Source: Bacteroidia bacterium (GTDB taxonomy: Bacteria > Bacteroidota > Bacteroidia > Palsa-965). Taken from it: 64,000 bases of DNA. A program made the position numbers and the translations under genes. Shown here one piece after another: positions 17,597 to 26,052 of this stretch (its first letter is position 1; the number at the start of each line of letters is the position of its first letter). The notes beneath the pieces are model-generated. The model was given only the letters and a program-made list of their open reading frames with translations, made no database searches and had not been told where the DNA came from. The DNA lies in NCBI GenBank assembly GCA_025454955.1, contig JALONL010000005.1, positions 117,837 to 181,836 on the forward strand, read 5' to 3'.

Positions 17597-17732
17597 GCGC
17601 AGCACACAGGCAGAAAAATAAAAACTCGTACACCCCTCGCAGGTCTTCGAAGACCTGCGAGGGGTATTGGTACAAATTATTTTTCTGCCTGTGTGCGGAG
17701 TTTCTGCTACAAACTCAATACCTGTTCAAAAA
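17597..17732. repeat. Direct repeat copy 2 with nested palindrome
   Basis: Second copy, offset 196 bases. The inner palindrome is perfect over 34 bases here. The stop of the patatin gene (17715) lies in its right end. The 60-base sequence between copies encodes, in the hydrolase frame, RKLQARLH before LRSTQAEK, matching RKLLERVE of the true gene end, so the spacer looks like a decayed second hydrolase 3' end. Confidence 0.95.
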
Positions 17733-18749
17733 ATGCTCGTGAATATCGAATGTGGAGCGAAGTCCCACCTGGTCGTATTCGGTTTCGAGCCATTCATCGG
17801 CAATGCGTCGGCCTTCGGCTTTGAGGTGTTGAAGGAATTCCCACGAGGTATTGAGTTTGCTGGAATAGCTGAGGTGATCGAGTGCCGAATATCCCGAAAT
17901 GCAATGCACGAAAATTTCGCGGTCCTGCTCGGGCAGGGTCATGCCGCGGCGCAGTAATTCATTGCGGTAATGCACCATGTGCATTTCGTTGATGAGGCTG
18001 CTGTTGAAACTTATTTCGTTGGCGCGCTCGGTAATGTCGCGGGCGTTCACCGGTAGTTTGTGAATGTTTATGGAGTTGATTTTCACCAGCAGCACATCGT
18101 GCGTTTCGGTTTCGGCAATGAGCGGGGTAAGGGGTGGATTGCCCATGTAGCCGCCATCCCAGTAATGCTCTCCGTCTATTTCCACCGCCTGAAACAACAT
18201 GGGCAAACAGGTGGAAGCCAGCACGGCTTCCACAGTAATTTCGTGGTTGTGAAACACCTTTGCGCGATTGGTTTTTACGTTGGTGGCGCACACAAAAAGT
18301 TTTTTGGTATTGTAGTGCTGCAACTCACGAAAATCAATCAGGTCGTTGAGTATGTCTTTGAGCGGATTGTAATTAAACGGGTTAAGCTGATAGGGCGAAA
18401 GCGACTGAGATATGGCGTTGTAAAACAAATAGCCCGGCGAGTTGTAAAGATCGCCAAAGTTCATGCTTTTGTCCCAGGGCGATGGTTTAAAGAGAAAGCT
18501 GCCATACTGTGCCACTTTGCGCCAGAGTTGTTCGAGCAGTTCTTTGGCTTTATCGGGCCCGCCGGTGTGCAGGCCGTAGGCAAGAGTAACGGCATTTACA
18601 GCCCCTGCGCTGGTGCCGCAAATTCCTTCGGCCACCAATTCGGGCTCTTCAAGCAGGCGGTCGAGCACGCCCCACGTAAATGCACCGTGTGCGCCACCAC
18701 CCTGAAGGGCTATGGCTACCTGTTTAACTGCTTTGCGCTTGTTGGGCAT
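17715..18749 (-). CDS. Patatin-like phospholipase
   Basis: 344 residues. The oxyanion loop ALQGGGAHGAF at about residues 13-23, the nucleophile motif GTSAG, and the catalytic DGG in YWDGGYMGNPPL are all present, so the Ser-Asp dyad of patatin lipases is intact. No signal peptide or membrane helix is visible. Expected to release fatty acids from phospholipids or neutral lipids; the cellular target is unknown. Convergent with the alpha/beta hydrolase across the duplicated palindrome element. A TATTTTTG element (18772-18779, minus) lies 22 bases before the ATG. Confidence 0.93.
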   Translation of the reverse strand: MPNKRKAVKQVAIALQGGGAHGAFTWGVLDRLLEEPELVAEGICGTSAGAVNAVTLAYGLHTGGPDKAKELLEQLWRKVAQYGSFLFKPSPWDKSMNFGDLYNSPGYLFYNAISQSLSPYQLNPFNYNPLKDILNDLIDFRELQHYNTKKLFVCATNVKTNRAKVFHNHEITVEAVLASTCLPMLFQAVEIDGEHYWDGGYMGNPPLTPLIAETETHDVLLVKINSINIHKLPVNARDITERANEISFNSSLINEMHMVHYRNELLRRGMTLPEQDREIFVHCISGYSALDHLSYSSKLNTSWEFLQHLKAEGRRIADEWLETEYDQVGLRSTFDIHEHFLNRY

Positions 18750-18771
18750 GAGGGCTTTTTATCGTGGAGGG

Positions 18772-18779
18772 CAAAAATA
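18772..18779 (-). promoter_or_regulatory. Candidate Bacteroidota -7 element for the patatin gene (TATTTTTG)
   Basis: Exact TAnnTTTG match on the minus strand, 22 bases upstream of the patatin ATG at 18749. Confidence 0.45.
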
Positions 18780-18852
18780 CGGTTTATTGGCGGGTTTAGG
18801 GTGATTGTATGATTTCTGCGTTTATATTTAACATGAACCTGCAAAATTGAAT

Positions 18853-19329
18853 ATGTCGCAAAAACTGAGATTTGATTTCAGAGGCTTGATCGAACCAGCC
18901 AGACTGATACAGTTAACTCACGAAGAGTTTAAACATTACTTCGTACAAACCGGTACACGAAAATTTATTTACGACGGCTTTATAAAATACATCCACGGTC
19001 TGAAAAAAATTTACCCCGAACCACTCACACTTTGGATCGATGGTAGTTTTACCACATTGGAACGCTACCCTAACGATATTGACGTTTGTGTATTTCTGGA
19101 TTACAGAGTAATGGAAGAACGTGAACATGACCTTAGGCGCTTCAAATCACCATTATCAGAAGAAGAATATGGCGTAGATGCTTATTTCATTCGAACCTTT
19201 CCCGAAGCTCACCCCTCGGCTCAAATCACAGAATTAGATAAAAAATATTGGTACGACTGGTGGATACATACCCGACCGAGAAGAAAAAATTTAAGATTAA
19301 AGAAAGGATTTATAGAAGTTATTTTTTAA
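18853..19329 (+). CDS. Nucleotidyltransferase-fold protein (DUF6932-like)
   Basis: 158 residues from the ATG at 18853; a TTG two codons earlier is less likely. The motif LWIDGSFTTLERYPNDIDV followed by CVFLDY has the GS...DxD arrangement of the DNA polymerase beta-type nucleotidyltransferase fold, with DID as the first two metal-binding Asp residues. I cannot identify the third carboxylate with certainty. The protein resembles DUF6932 in outline. A second gene starts 8 bases after its stop, giving a tight two-gene unit like those of nucleotidyltransferase-based toxin-antitoxin modules. The pair looks richer in A+T than the genes around it. Confidence 0.65.
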   Translation: MSQKLRFDFRGLIEPARLIQLTHEEFKHYFVQTGTRKFIYDGFIKYIHGLKKIYPEPLTLWIDGSFTTLERYPNDIDVCVFLDYRVMEEREHDLRRFKSPLSEEEYGVDAYFIRTFPEAHPSAQITELDKKYWYDWWIHTRPRRKNLRLKKGFIEVIF

Positions 19330-19337
19330 ATTTGTTT

Positions 19338-19646
19338 ATGGATAAAAAAGACAAACTGTGGCGCTTAGAGAACCTCCTCAATAATCTCAAAGAAATTGAT
19401 CTTGTTATTGCCGAACATCGCCGTTTGGATAGCGATAATTTTATGATAAATCAATATGAAGTGCATAAAGTAAAATTGCTTGGGCAATTTTTCGAAGAGG
19501 TAAAAATATCGCGCTCAAAAAACGGAGTGACTGATTTATATTTCCTCGGTTTACTTGCCCAAAAGTATTTTCAGAATACACCCGATCAGCCTTCGGCCGA
19601 ATTGATTACCGATCCTGAGTATAAGAAATTGTTGAGTGCTATTTAG
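19338..19646 (+). CDS. Unknown small helical protein paired with the nucleotidyltransferase
   Basis: 102 residues from the ATG at 19338 (MDKKDKLWRLENLLNNL); the frame extends upstream into the previous gene but this start gives an 8-base spacing and a sensible N-terminus. Predicted mostly alpha-helical and charged. It has no HEPN signature (no R-x4-6-H) and no helix-turn-helix that I can see, so it is not a standard MNT-HEPN partner. Function unknown; partner or antidote of the upstream protein is an inference from gene order only. Confidence 0.6.
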   Translation: MDKKDKLWRLENLLNNLKEIDLVIAEHRRLDSDNFMINQYEVHKVKLLGQFFEEVKISRSKNGVTDLYFLGLLAQKYFQNTPDQPSAELITDPEYKKLLSAI

Positions 19647-19705
19647 TTTTTGTTTGACGTAAATAAGCCATCAAATCCCCCTGAATTTACCGTATCTTAA
19701 TTCAA

Positions 19706-20473
19706 TTACTGCGCATTCCATCCCCCATCAACCGGCAAAGCAGTCCCGGTCATCAAATCAGCCGCAGGCGTACATAAAAACACGCAAAGCGCCCCAAGCG
19801 CTTCGGTAGTCACAAATTTCTTTACTGCGTGTTTTTGCAGCATTACCTTGCTTATTACTTCTTCCTCGCTCATGCCATGCGTTTTGGCCTGATCGGCTAT
19901 TTGTCCGCGTACAAGGGGTGTGTCCACATAACCCGGACACACCGCATTGGCGGTAATGCCGTGCGGCGCACCTTCGAGGGCGGTTACTTTGGTAAACCCC
20001 ACCAACCCGTGCTTTGCCGCCACATACGCCGATTTGAATTCCGATGCCACAAGGCCATGAGCAGAAGCAATGTTAATGACGCGCCCCCATTTGCGGGCCT
20101 TCATGCCGGGCAATACCAGACGCGTGGTGTGAAATGCGGCAGTAAGATTGAGCGCGAGAATCATGTCCCATTTCTGCACCGGAAATTCTTCAATGGGCGC
20201 CACAAACTGCATTCCTGCATTGTTTACCAGCACATCCACACCGCCAAGTTCGGTTTCGGTGCGTTTTACAAAGGCTTCAATGGCTTCGGGCTGCAGCAGG
20301 TTGGCATCGAAAAAAATTACGCGGACGTTAAACTCTTTCGCCAATGCGTCGGCAATTTCGGGGCCGTTTTTTTCGAGTCCGTTTAATGCTATCTGGTAAC
20401 CGGCCTGTGCAAATGCGCGTGCAATGCCTAAGCCAATGCCGCTTGATGAACCGGTGATGAGTGCTGTTTTCAT
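19706..20473 (-). CDS. 3-hydroxybutyrate dehydrogenase (SDR family)
   Basis: 255 residues. Classical short-chain dehydrogenase with the NAD motif TGSSSGIGLGIA, NNAG, the catalytic Ser in NIASAHGLV and YVAAKHG (Tyr-x3-Lys). The SAHGLVAS sequence and C-terminal LPVDGGWNAQ are typical of D-3-hydroxybutyrate dehydrogenases, which interconvert 3-hydroxybutyrate and acetoacetate. Assigned from these features, so substrate is likely but unproven. TATCTTTG at 20497-20504 (minus), inside the 3' end of the upstream TPR gene, could be its own promoter. Confidence 0.9.
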   Translation of the reverse strand: MKTALITGSSSGIGLGIARAFAQAGYQIALNGLEKNGPEIADALAKEFNVRVIFFDANLLQPEAIEAFVKRTETELGGVDVLVNNAGMQFVAPIEEFPVQKWDMILALNLTAAFHTTRLVLPGMKARKWGRVINIASAHGLVASEFKSAYVAAKHGLVGFTKVTALEGAPHGITANAVCPGYVDTPLVRGQIADQAKTHGMSEEEVISKVMLQKHAVKKFVTTEALGALCVFLCTPAADLMTGTALPVDGGWNAQ

Positions 20474-20482
20474 TGTATGTAA

Positions 20483-21796
20483 TTAGTTTTGGCGCTCAAA
20501 GATAGTGTGGAAGTGAAAGACGGAGTCGTTAAACTCTTTTAATTCTTCGGAAAGTTTTTGGTGATATTCCGCTTCCTGCATATTTCCCAGATTACGATGA
20601 GCAATGCTGGTGTAAAAATGAATCAGTTCGGTATGCTTATCCAACTGCCGGGCTTTGGCAAGCCATTCAAGCACATGTTCAAAATTACCCTGAGTCATGC
20701 TATATACTGCTTTGTTTCTCCATACAAATGAGTTGTCGTTATTCAGTTCAAATGCTGTGTATATATCAGTTTTAGCCTGCGAAAAGTTGCCCAGCATGAG
20801 GTAAGCATATCCTCTGTTGTTAAAAGGATAATCAAAATAGGGATCTTTTTCTGCCGAACGATTAAACCAGGGTATGGCTTCTTCATATTTTTTAAGCATC
20901 AAAAGTGCATATCCTGCATTGTTTGTCAGATTACAATCATCGGGAAATATCTCCAGCATTTTCTGAACCACCTCAAATACCTTTTCAAACTCATGCTCTT
21001 TGGTGTATTCATTATAAAGATTGATTAACCGGGCCTGACTTTCGCACTTTTCTATTTCTTTCCGGTTCACATTGGTTTCACCAAATTTGATCAATAATTC
21101 GGCTTCGTGGCGAAGATTTAAAGCCGCACGATCGCTAAGATGCGGCAACAGGGTTTTATACTCAGTGTTTGTAATCAGACACATAATACCTGTTGCATAA
21201 ATTACTTTATCAAAATAATATCCTTCCTGGGTGAGTTTCCATTCCTGCGGAGCAGGCTTATCCACACAATTTGCTGCAAAAATCGAATAGCCGAAATAAA
21301 TTACAGCCGCATCATTATACGAAATGAAATCAGGTGATTTCTGTTCCAGAAATTTTTTCGAAATCAATGAAAATGCGCTTAGCTGATGTGCGAGAATAAA
21401 TATCGACCAGTAAGGGTCTTTAAGAGTAGAGCGGAAAATATCAATCCGATACAAATCGGTATTTGTATCCCCGGTTTGTTCAAAAAATGGCTCTCCTTCC
21501 GAATCTGTCTTAAATTCCCATTTCTCCCAGGTTCTGGTATCAATATCATCAAAAATATATAGCGCGGTTTGGGCAACATCTACTCTGCATCGCTTCCCAA
21601 TTTTGCTGTATTCCTTAGCCAGATTACTGCTAATATGGAATAAAAAACCGGTATCATGTGCAAATACAAATGGTTCTTCTTTCAAAGGCCCCATTCCGTA
21701 GCAGGCAATAAACCAAAGCAACTGGTTCTCAATTTCCAGTCGCAATTGCTCGTTGAGATGAGAATATTTTCTCTTTTTCGAAAACAGTCCAAACAT
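20483..21796 (-). CDS. Tetratricopeptide-repeat protein
   Basis: 437 residues without a signal peptide. The N-terminal half (1-250) is unrecognised and rich in aromatic residues; the C-terminal half has about four TPR units (NNAGYALLMLKKYEEAIPWF, NNRGYAYLMLGNFSQAKTDI, WRNKAVYSMTQGNFEHVLEW). Likely a protein-interaction scaffold in the cytoplasm. It precedes the dehydrogenase by 9 bases, but that gene appears to have its own promoter. One sequence matching a DnaA box (TTATCCACA) sits near 21258 inside this gene and is probably chance. Confidence 0.75.
   Translation of the reverse strand: MFGLFSKKRKYSHLNEQLRLEIENQLLWFIACYGMGPLKEEPFVFAHDTGFLFHISSNLAKEYSKIGKRCRVDVAQTALYIFDDIDTRTWEKWEFKTDSEGEPFFEQTGDTNTDLYRIDIFRSTLKDPYWSIFILAHQLSAFSLISKKFLEQKSPDFISYNDAAVIYFGYSIFAANCVDKPAPQEWKLTQEGYYFDKVIYATGIMCLITNTEYKTLLPHLSDRAALNLRHEAELLIKFGETNVNRKEIEKCESQARLINLYNEYTKEHEFEKVFEVVQKMLEIFPDDCNLTNNAGYALLMLKKYEEAIPWFNRSAEKDPYFDYPFNNRGYAYLMLGNFSQAKTDIYTAFELNNDNSFVWRNKAVYSMTQGNFEHVLEWLAKARQLDKHTELIHFYTSIAHRNLGNMQEAEYHQKLSEELKEFNDSVFHFHTIFERQN
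20497..20504 (-). promoter_or_regulatory. Candidate Bacteroidota -7 element (TATCTTTG)
   Basis: Exact TAnnTTTG match upstream of the 3-hydroxybutyrate dehydrogenase start at 20473, lying in the 3' end of the preceding TPR gene. Confidence 0.35.
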
Positions 21797-21822
21797 ATCA
21801 GGGTTATTTTAAATTCGCTCCC

Positions 21823-22692
21823 CTACTCTTTCCCGTCAAACAACACATCGCACCTCGGCAACAGCACTTTTATACACTCCACTTCATACAACGTCATCGG
21901 ATTGCCCCGCAAATCGAGCACTTCGAGCGAAGTAAGAAAACAAATGCGGCTGCTGAGGTGTGTAAGCTGGTTGTTGCGCAGCACCAATCGTTTCAGTTGC
22001 GTGAGTTCGGTTACACCGCGGGGAAGTGAAGTGAGTTTATTGCCGGTAAGATTCAGTTCCTGCAGCGAAGTGAGCGAACTGATCGTTGGGCTGAGCGTGG
22101 TAAGGTTGCAGTTGTATAGCGAAAGTTTTTCGAGCCGTTTCAGCGAAGTAATGTGCCAGAGCGTGCTGTCGGTGGTAAGATTCATGAGATGAAGCCCGGT
22201 GAGGAACGGCCATTGACCGGCAAGCGCAGGAAACCGCAGTGTATCGCTGTTTTTGGAAATGGTAAGCATACTCAGTGCGCCCTGACGAACAAGCGCACGG
22301 GGCAGCGTATCGAAAGCCGTTCCGGCAAGTTCCACATAACGCAGCGATACAGGCAGTGGCGTACTGTCGCTCAGCGTAAGCAGCGGATTGCCTTCCGAAC
22401 GCAGGTAAAGCAACGAGCTTAACGTGTAAAACGGTGCAGGCAAATTGCTCCATCCGTTTTGCGAAAGTTGCAGACCCTGCATTTGCTGAAACTCAGGCAA
22501 CACCCGCAACTGTTTCTCAGTAAATGTGCCGGTGAGGTGCATCTTATACACCAATGCAGCTTCGCGCGAGGCCATTTTCAAATCGGTATAAACCGGCGAA
22601 CCGGGCGGCCCCATGCGCTCCATCCACGGCGATTGTGCCCGCACAAGCGAAGGAAAAGCAACGATAAAACACAGCGCAAGAAATTTCATCAC
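21823..22692 (-). CDS. Secreted leucine-rich repeat protein
   Basis: 289 residues with a signal peptide (MMKFLALCFIVAFPSLVRA). From about residue 75 onward there are leucine-rich repeats of about 23 residues (LQELNLTGNKLTSLPRGVTE, LKRLVLRNNQLTHLSSRI). Its ATG overlaps the stop of the GH18 gene by four bases, so the two are probably cotranslated. LRR proteins bind other proteins or glycans; the partner is unknown, although coupling to a surface glycosidase suggests an extracytoplasmic role. Confidence 0.85.
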   Translation of the reverse strand: MMKFLALCFIVAFPSLVRAQSPWMERMGPPGSPVYTDLKMASREAALVYKMHLTGTFTEKQLRVLPEFQQMQGLQLSQNGWSNLPAPFYTLSSLLYLRSEGNPLLTLSDSTPLPVSLRYVELAGTAFDTLPRALVRQGALSMLTISKNSDTLRFPALAGQWPFLTGLHLMNLTTDSTLWHITSLKRLEKLSLYNCNLTTLSPTISSLTSLQELNLTGNKLTSLPRGVTELTQLKRLVLRNNQLTHLSSRICFLTSLEVLDLRGNPMTLYEVECIKVLLPRCDVLFDGKE

Positions 22693-25673
22693 CGGCGAAT
22701 TAACGGAATTTGCAGCAATTTACCGCCACAGTTTATTTCTGTAATGTACATTCCCGGCGCAAGTGCAGCCGTGTTCAGTGTCAGCAAAGCAGTGCCGGCG
22801 GGCATTTCCTGCACAGGCTGCTGCATAACCACACGGCCCGTTGCATCTTTTATGCACACCATTACCGGAGCCGCAGCCGCAAGAGTAAGTTTCAGTTGAA
22901 GTTCTTCGCCAAACGGATTGGGATATGCCACCACACCTGCCTGCTGATTTGCCCACCACACAGCCGTGCTTATTTCGGCCAATTGTCCGTTGCTGGTATC
23001 GGCCAAAGCCGTAAGACCCGCGCCGTTGGTACTGCGCACGGTGGCGTAATACCATTGTCCAGGCGTAAGTGTAAGCGGCGCGTGCAGCACGTAGTTGGCG
23101 TTGAGCGCAGTCCAGTTCACCACATCAGTGCCGCCAGGCGTGGTGCCGAATGCATATTCGTAAAACGCCACACCCGAATGCGGATCAACCGCGGCAGTCC
23201 AGTTGGCTTCGAGTTGTGTGAGCAAAAATGTGGTATCAATATCGGCAGCGGCACCGTCGTTTATGTTCACAGCCTGCGGCGGAGTCCAATCCACCAGCAC
23301 GCTTTCGGTGGCAATGGCCGAAATGTTTTTCGCCACATCGTTATTCAGCGAACGTATGCGGCCAGCCTCTGCAGACGGATTCGCACTCTGCCAGCGCATA
23401 TCGCACAATGCACAGTTGCCCACGTTTACCACTGTGCCCGCACTGGCCACACGCGAACGATACACACGAAAATCGTCGATGGCCCAATTGCTGTTTCCGC
23501 TGCGGAACGAAATGTACCTGCCGTTCTGGTAAGGCTGCGAATCAGTCCAGCTTCCCGCAAATTCGTTATTCACATACACTTCAATCCTTCCCAGAATACG
23601 ATCATACATCACCTTAAAATCATACCACACATTATTCGTAAGCGGTAAAGCAACGGTTTGCTGCAACGAAAACACATCATTCACCACCTTGTAAAATTCA
23701 AGTGTGCCCTGGTCGAGCCTGAACCACACGAAATACGAATTGCCCCGGTTGGCCAGCGCCCCGCTGTCCGACGCAAAATGAAAACCTGCACGGCGGTTGT
23801 TGCCCGTGCCCGTAATTTTTCCCTGCCAGTGGTAGCAGTAGCGGTTCGAGAGATTTTGTGTGAGTGAGGCGTAAATATTGGTGTTTGCCAACCCTTCATC
23901 GCTTTGCACCAACTGCCCCTGCGTGTTTACGTTCCACGTTCCTGTGTACACAGTCCAGTCGGGATGCAGTGTCACAAAATCATCGTTAAAAAAACCGCGT
24001 TGTGCATTGGCACGCCACTCGCTGCCGTTGTAATCGCTTACCTGATAAAATGCCTTATCAATTCCGCTTTGTGCATCGGCATCGGTAAAAGTGGCTGTGA
24101 AGTTTTGCGTAATCCATCCCGGTGGCACGGCTATTGAAGTTTGCGGCACAATGGTATCGGCCAGGCAGGTCCATACTGCCGTGTAGCCCGGCCGTGTGGT
24201 GGCATTGTCAGATTTTAAGCGGAGCGTAAGCGTGCTGCCCGATGAAATAATTGTACCCGGCGAATTGGTGCCGGTATAACTTCCAATAAGCGGCGATGCT
24301 GCGGTGGGCCCGTCGTACAAAAACAACGAATCGAAATTAGTCTCCACATCAAAACTGCTGAACACAAGCTGCACGCGATACGCACCAGCCGGGGCAATGG
24401 TGTAGGTATAGCTTTCGCCGTCGTAATAATTCCGTGTCGGGCCGCCCATGTCCCAGATGGTATCGCTGCAGGGCACAACGGCGCAGGAGCTCAGGCGGTC
24501 TTCAATGGCGTTCCAGTAATCCATGTAGCCATTGTCGTAGCCCAATGCCCAAATGCCTATGCCGCCGAGGTTACGCTGGTTTACCATATCAAAACGGCTT
24601 CGCATACTGTTGCCGTCGTTTATAAAACACTGTCGCCAGTTGCCCGCAAGCTGATAGGTGAAATAGGGCGTAAAACTATTAGCTTCCCACAACTGCGTGT
24701 TGTAATAATTGTTTGCGTTTGTGCGCACCACTTCGTAAGTGCGCGATGCCGTAAAATTGCCCGTAGTGGCCGAAGGTACAGCCGATGATACTGTTTCCCA
24801 CTCGCGCCCGTAGTAAGGCAATCCAAGCAAAAGTTTATTCGAAGGCATTCCCTGCCGCAGATAAAATGTAATGGAACGCGAAAGGGTATAGTTATAACTC
24901 GTTTGAAAATTATACAGCGGATCATTCGGCCCCGCCGTGGTGCTACCCGACCAGTAATAATCATAACCCATAATAATAAATGCATCCACGTTGGGCGTAA
25001 GAGCCGCAATGTCGAACACATTTCCCCAGTCAACCGCATACAAAGCCATGCTCACTTCCGAACCCGGAATGGCCGTGGTAAGCTGCGTTTTCAGTTGTGC
25101 AATGAAAGCCGTAAACGCATTCCGGTCTGATGAGGCCATGCCTTCAAAGTCAATATTCACGCCCTTTCCGCCGCGTGCCTGCAACAGACTGATGATGTTG
25201 GTAATAAAAGTTTGTTTTGCCGTGGTACTGTTTAAAAACGTACTGTGACTGCCAAATAATGTGGCACAAATGTGTACGTCAACGTTGTTGTTTATGGCCG
25301 CCGTCACTGCTGCGCTTGTGTTCCACTGAAACGAAGCATTGGTGTTGTTGCCCGTAGTCGGACTCACCGCATAATCGAAATAGCACAAATCGCTGAGCAG
25401 GTTCCACTGGTAATTATTGTACACCGATCCTACCCAGTAAGGATGCCAGCCAAACACACGGCGTGTAAGTGTACAGCTTTGCGTAGTTTGCGCCGGAGCG
25501 AATACCGCAACAGAATTTGTACCGCCCCCCGCCACGCGCAAACTATCCCAGTAAAAATCGTTATGCGCACCCAGCGCGGCGTACTGCTGGCTCTGCTGCT
25601 GCATTTCCGAAATTTGCTGCGCATAAGTGTGCGTAAGCGCAATACAAAACAGGCTCAGTAAAAAATAACGCAT
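22689..25673 (-). CDS. T9SS-secreted GH18 glycosidase with CUB and concanavalin-like domains
   Basis: 994 residues. Signal peptide 1-19; GH18 catalytic domain about 65-395 containing GGKGVNIDFEGM, with the proton-donor Glu at 177 retained but the first positions of the DxxDxDxE motif altered to K and N. This variant is seen in YaaH-like spore and peptidoglycan hydrolases. A CUB domain (about 397-505) and a concanavalin-like domain (about 575-745, ending WAIDDFRVYRSR) precede a fibronectin-like region and a T9SS type A sorting domain (VVAYPNPFGEELQLKL near the end). Predicted cell-surface or secreted glycosidase acting on chitin-like or peptidoglycan chains. Coupled to the LRR protein gene downstream. 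Confidence 0.88.
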   Translation of the reverse strand: MRYFLLSLFCIALTHTYAQQISEMQQQSQQYAALGAHNDFYWDSLRVAGGGTNSVAVFAPAQTTQSCTLTRRVFGWHPYWVGSVYNNYQWNLLSDLCYFDYAVSPTTGNNTNASFQWNTSAAVTAAINNNVDVHICATLFGSHSTFLNSTTAKQTFITNIISLLQARGGKGVNIDFEGMASSDRNAFTAFIAQLKTQLTTAIPGSEVSMALYAVDWGNVFDIAALTPNVDAFIIMGYDYYWSGSTTAGPNDPLYNFQTSYNYTLSRSITFYLRQGMPSNKLLLGLPYYGREWETVSSAVPSATTGNFTASRTYEVVRTNANNYYNTQLWEANSFTPYFTYQLAGNWRQCFINDGNSMRSRFDMVNQRNLGGIGIWALGYDNGYMDYWNAIEDRLSSCAVVPCSDTIWDMGGPTRNYYDGESYTYTIAPAGAYRVQLVFSSFDVETNFDSLFLYDGPTAASPLIGSYTGTNSPGTIISSGSTLTLRLKSDNATTRPGYTAVWTCLADTIVPQTSIAVPPGWITQNFTATFTDADAQSGIDKAFYQVSDYNGSEWRANAQRGFFNDDFVTLHPDWTVYTGTWNVNTQGQLVQSDEGLANTNIYASLTQNLSNRYCYHWQGKITGTGNNRRAGFHFASDSGALANRGNSYFVWFRLDQGTLEFYKVVNDVFSLQQTVALPLTNNVWYDFKVMYDRILGRIEVYVNNEFAGSWTDSQPYQNGRYISFRSGNSNWAIDDFRVYRSRVASAGTVVNVGNCALCDMRWQSANPSAEAGRIRSLNNDVAKNISAIATESVLVDWTPPQAVNINDGAAADIDTTFLLTQLEANWTAAVDPHSGVAFYEYAFGTTPGGTDVVNWTALNANYVLHAPLTLTPGQWYYATVRSTNGAGLTALADTSNGQLAEISTAVWWANQQAGVVAYPNPFGEELQLKLTLAAAAPVMVCIKDATGRVVMQQPVQEMPAGTALLTLNTAALAPGMYITEINCGGKLLQIPLIRR

Positions 25674-25730
25674 GGCACCGAGGGGAAATCTGGTTCAGTG
25701 TTAAAGTTAATGTTTACACAGAAACCGGCA

Positions 25731-25820
25731 CGGGGCAAAAAACAATTTATTCGAGTACTCACTTCTCCGAGGTTTCCGGAAACCTCGGAGAAGTAGCCAC
25801 CAATTTTGTTTTTTGCCCCG
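25731..25820. repeat. Nested palindromic element
   Basis: Outer 15-bp arms (CGGGGCAAAAAACAA at 25731-25745 and its complement at 25806-25820) enclose a perfect 34-bp palindrome at 25761-25794 (arms ACTTCTCCGAGGTTTCC). The core has the same length and 11 of 17 half-site bases in common with the palindrome at 17436-17469. It lies in the 379-base spacer between the GH18 gene and the aldo/keto reductase, which holds no gene that I can support; a small hairpin with ATCGGGA arms lies near 25910. Confidence 0.9.
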
Positions 25821-26052
25821 TCCCCCACGTACTGATTACAGTTGTTTGAGTAGAAATAATTCGCTTGTAGGAGCGAACCACCAACGCAATAAAAACCCGT
25901 CCGCTCCTTCCCGATTTTTCATCGGGATTTCGCGCCTATGCAGCATTGCCACAAAACAGCATCTTACAAAACTACATTTCCACTACAGCCGAGGGCTGGG
26001 AATTCATACCGCTTTCCCTCTGAAAAACCTTCACATCACCACCTGCAAAAAC

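Noticed and set aside
17401..17732. Insertion sequence
   Set aside because: There is no transposase frame; the repeats are non-coding nested palindromes and gene ends.
21258..21267. DnaA box (TTATCCACA) as an origin signal
   Set aside because: Single copy inside a TPR gene; no cluster or A+T-rich unwinding region.
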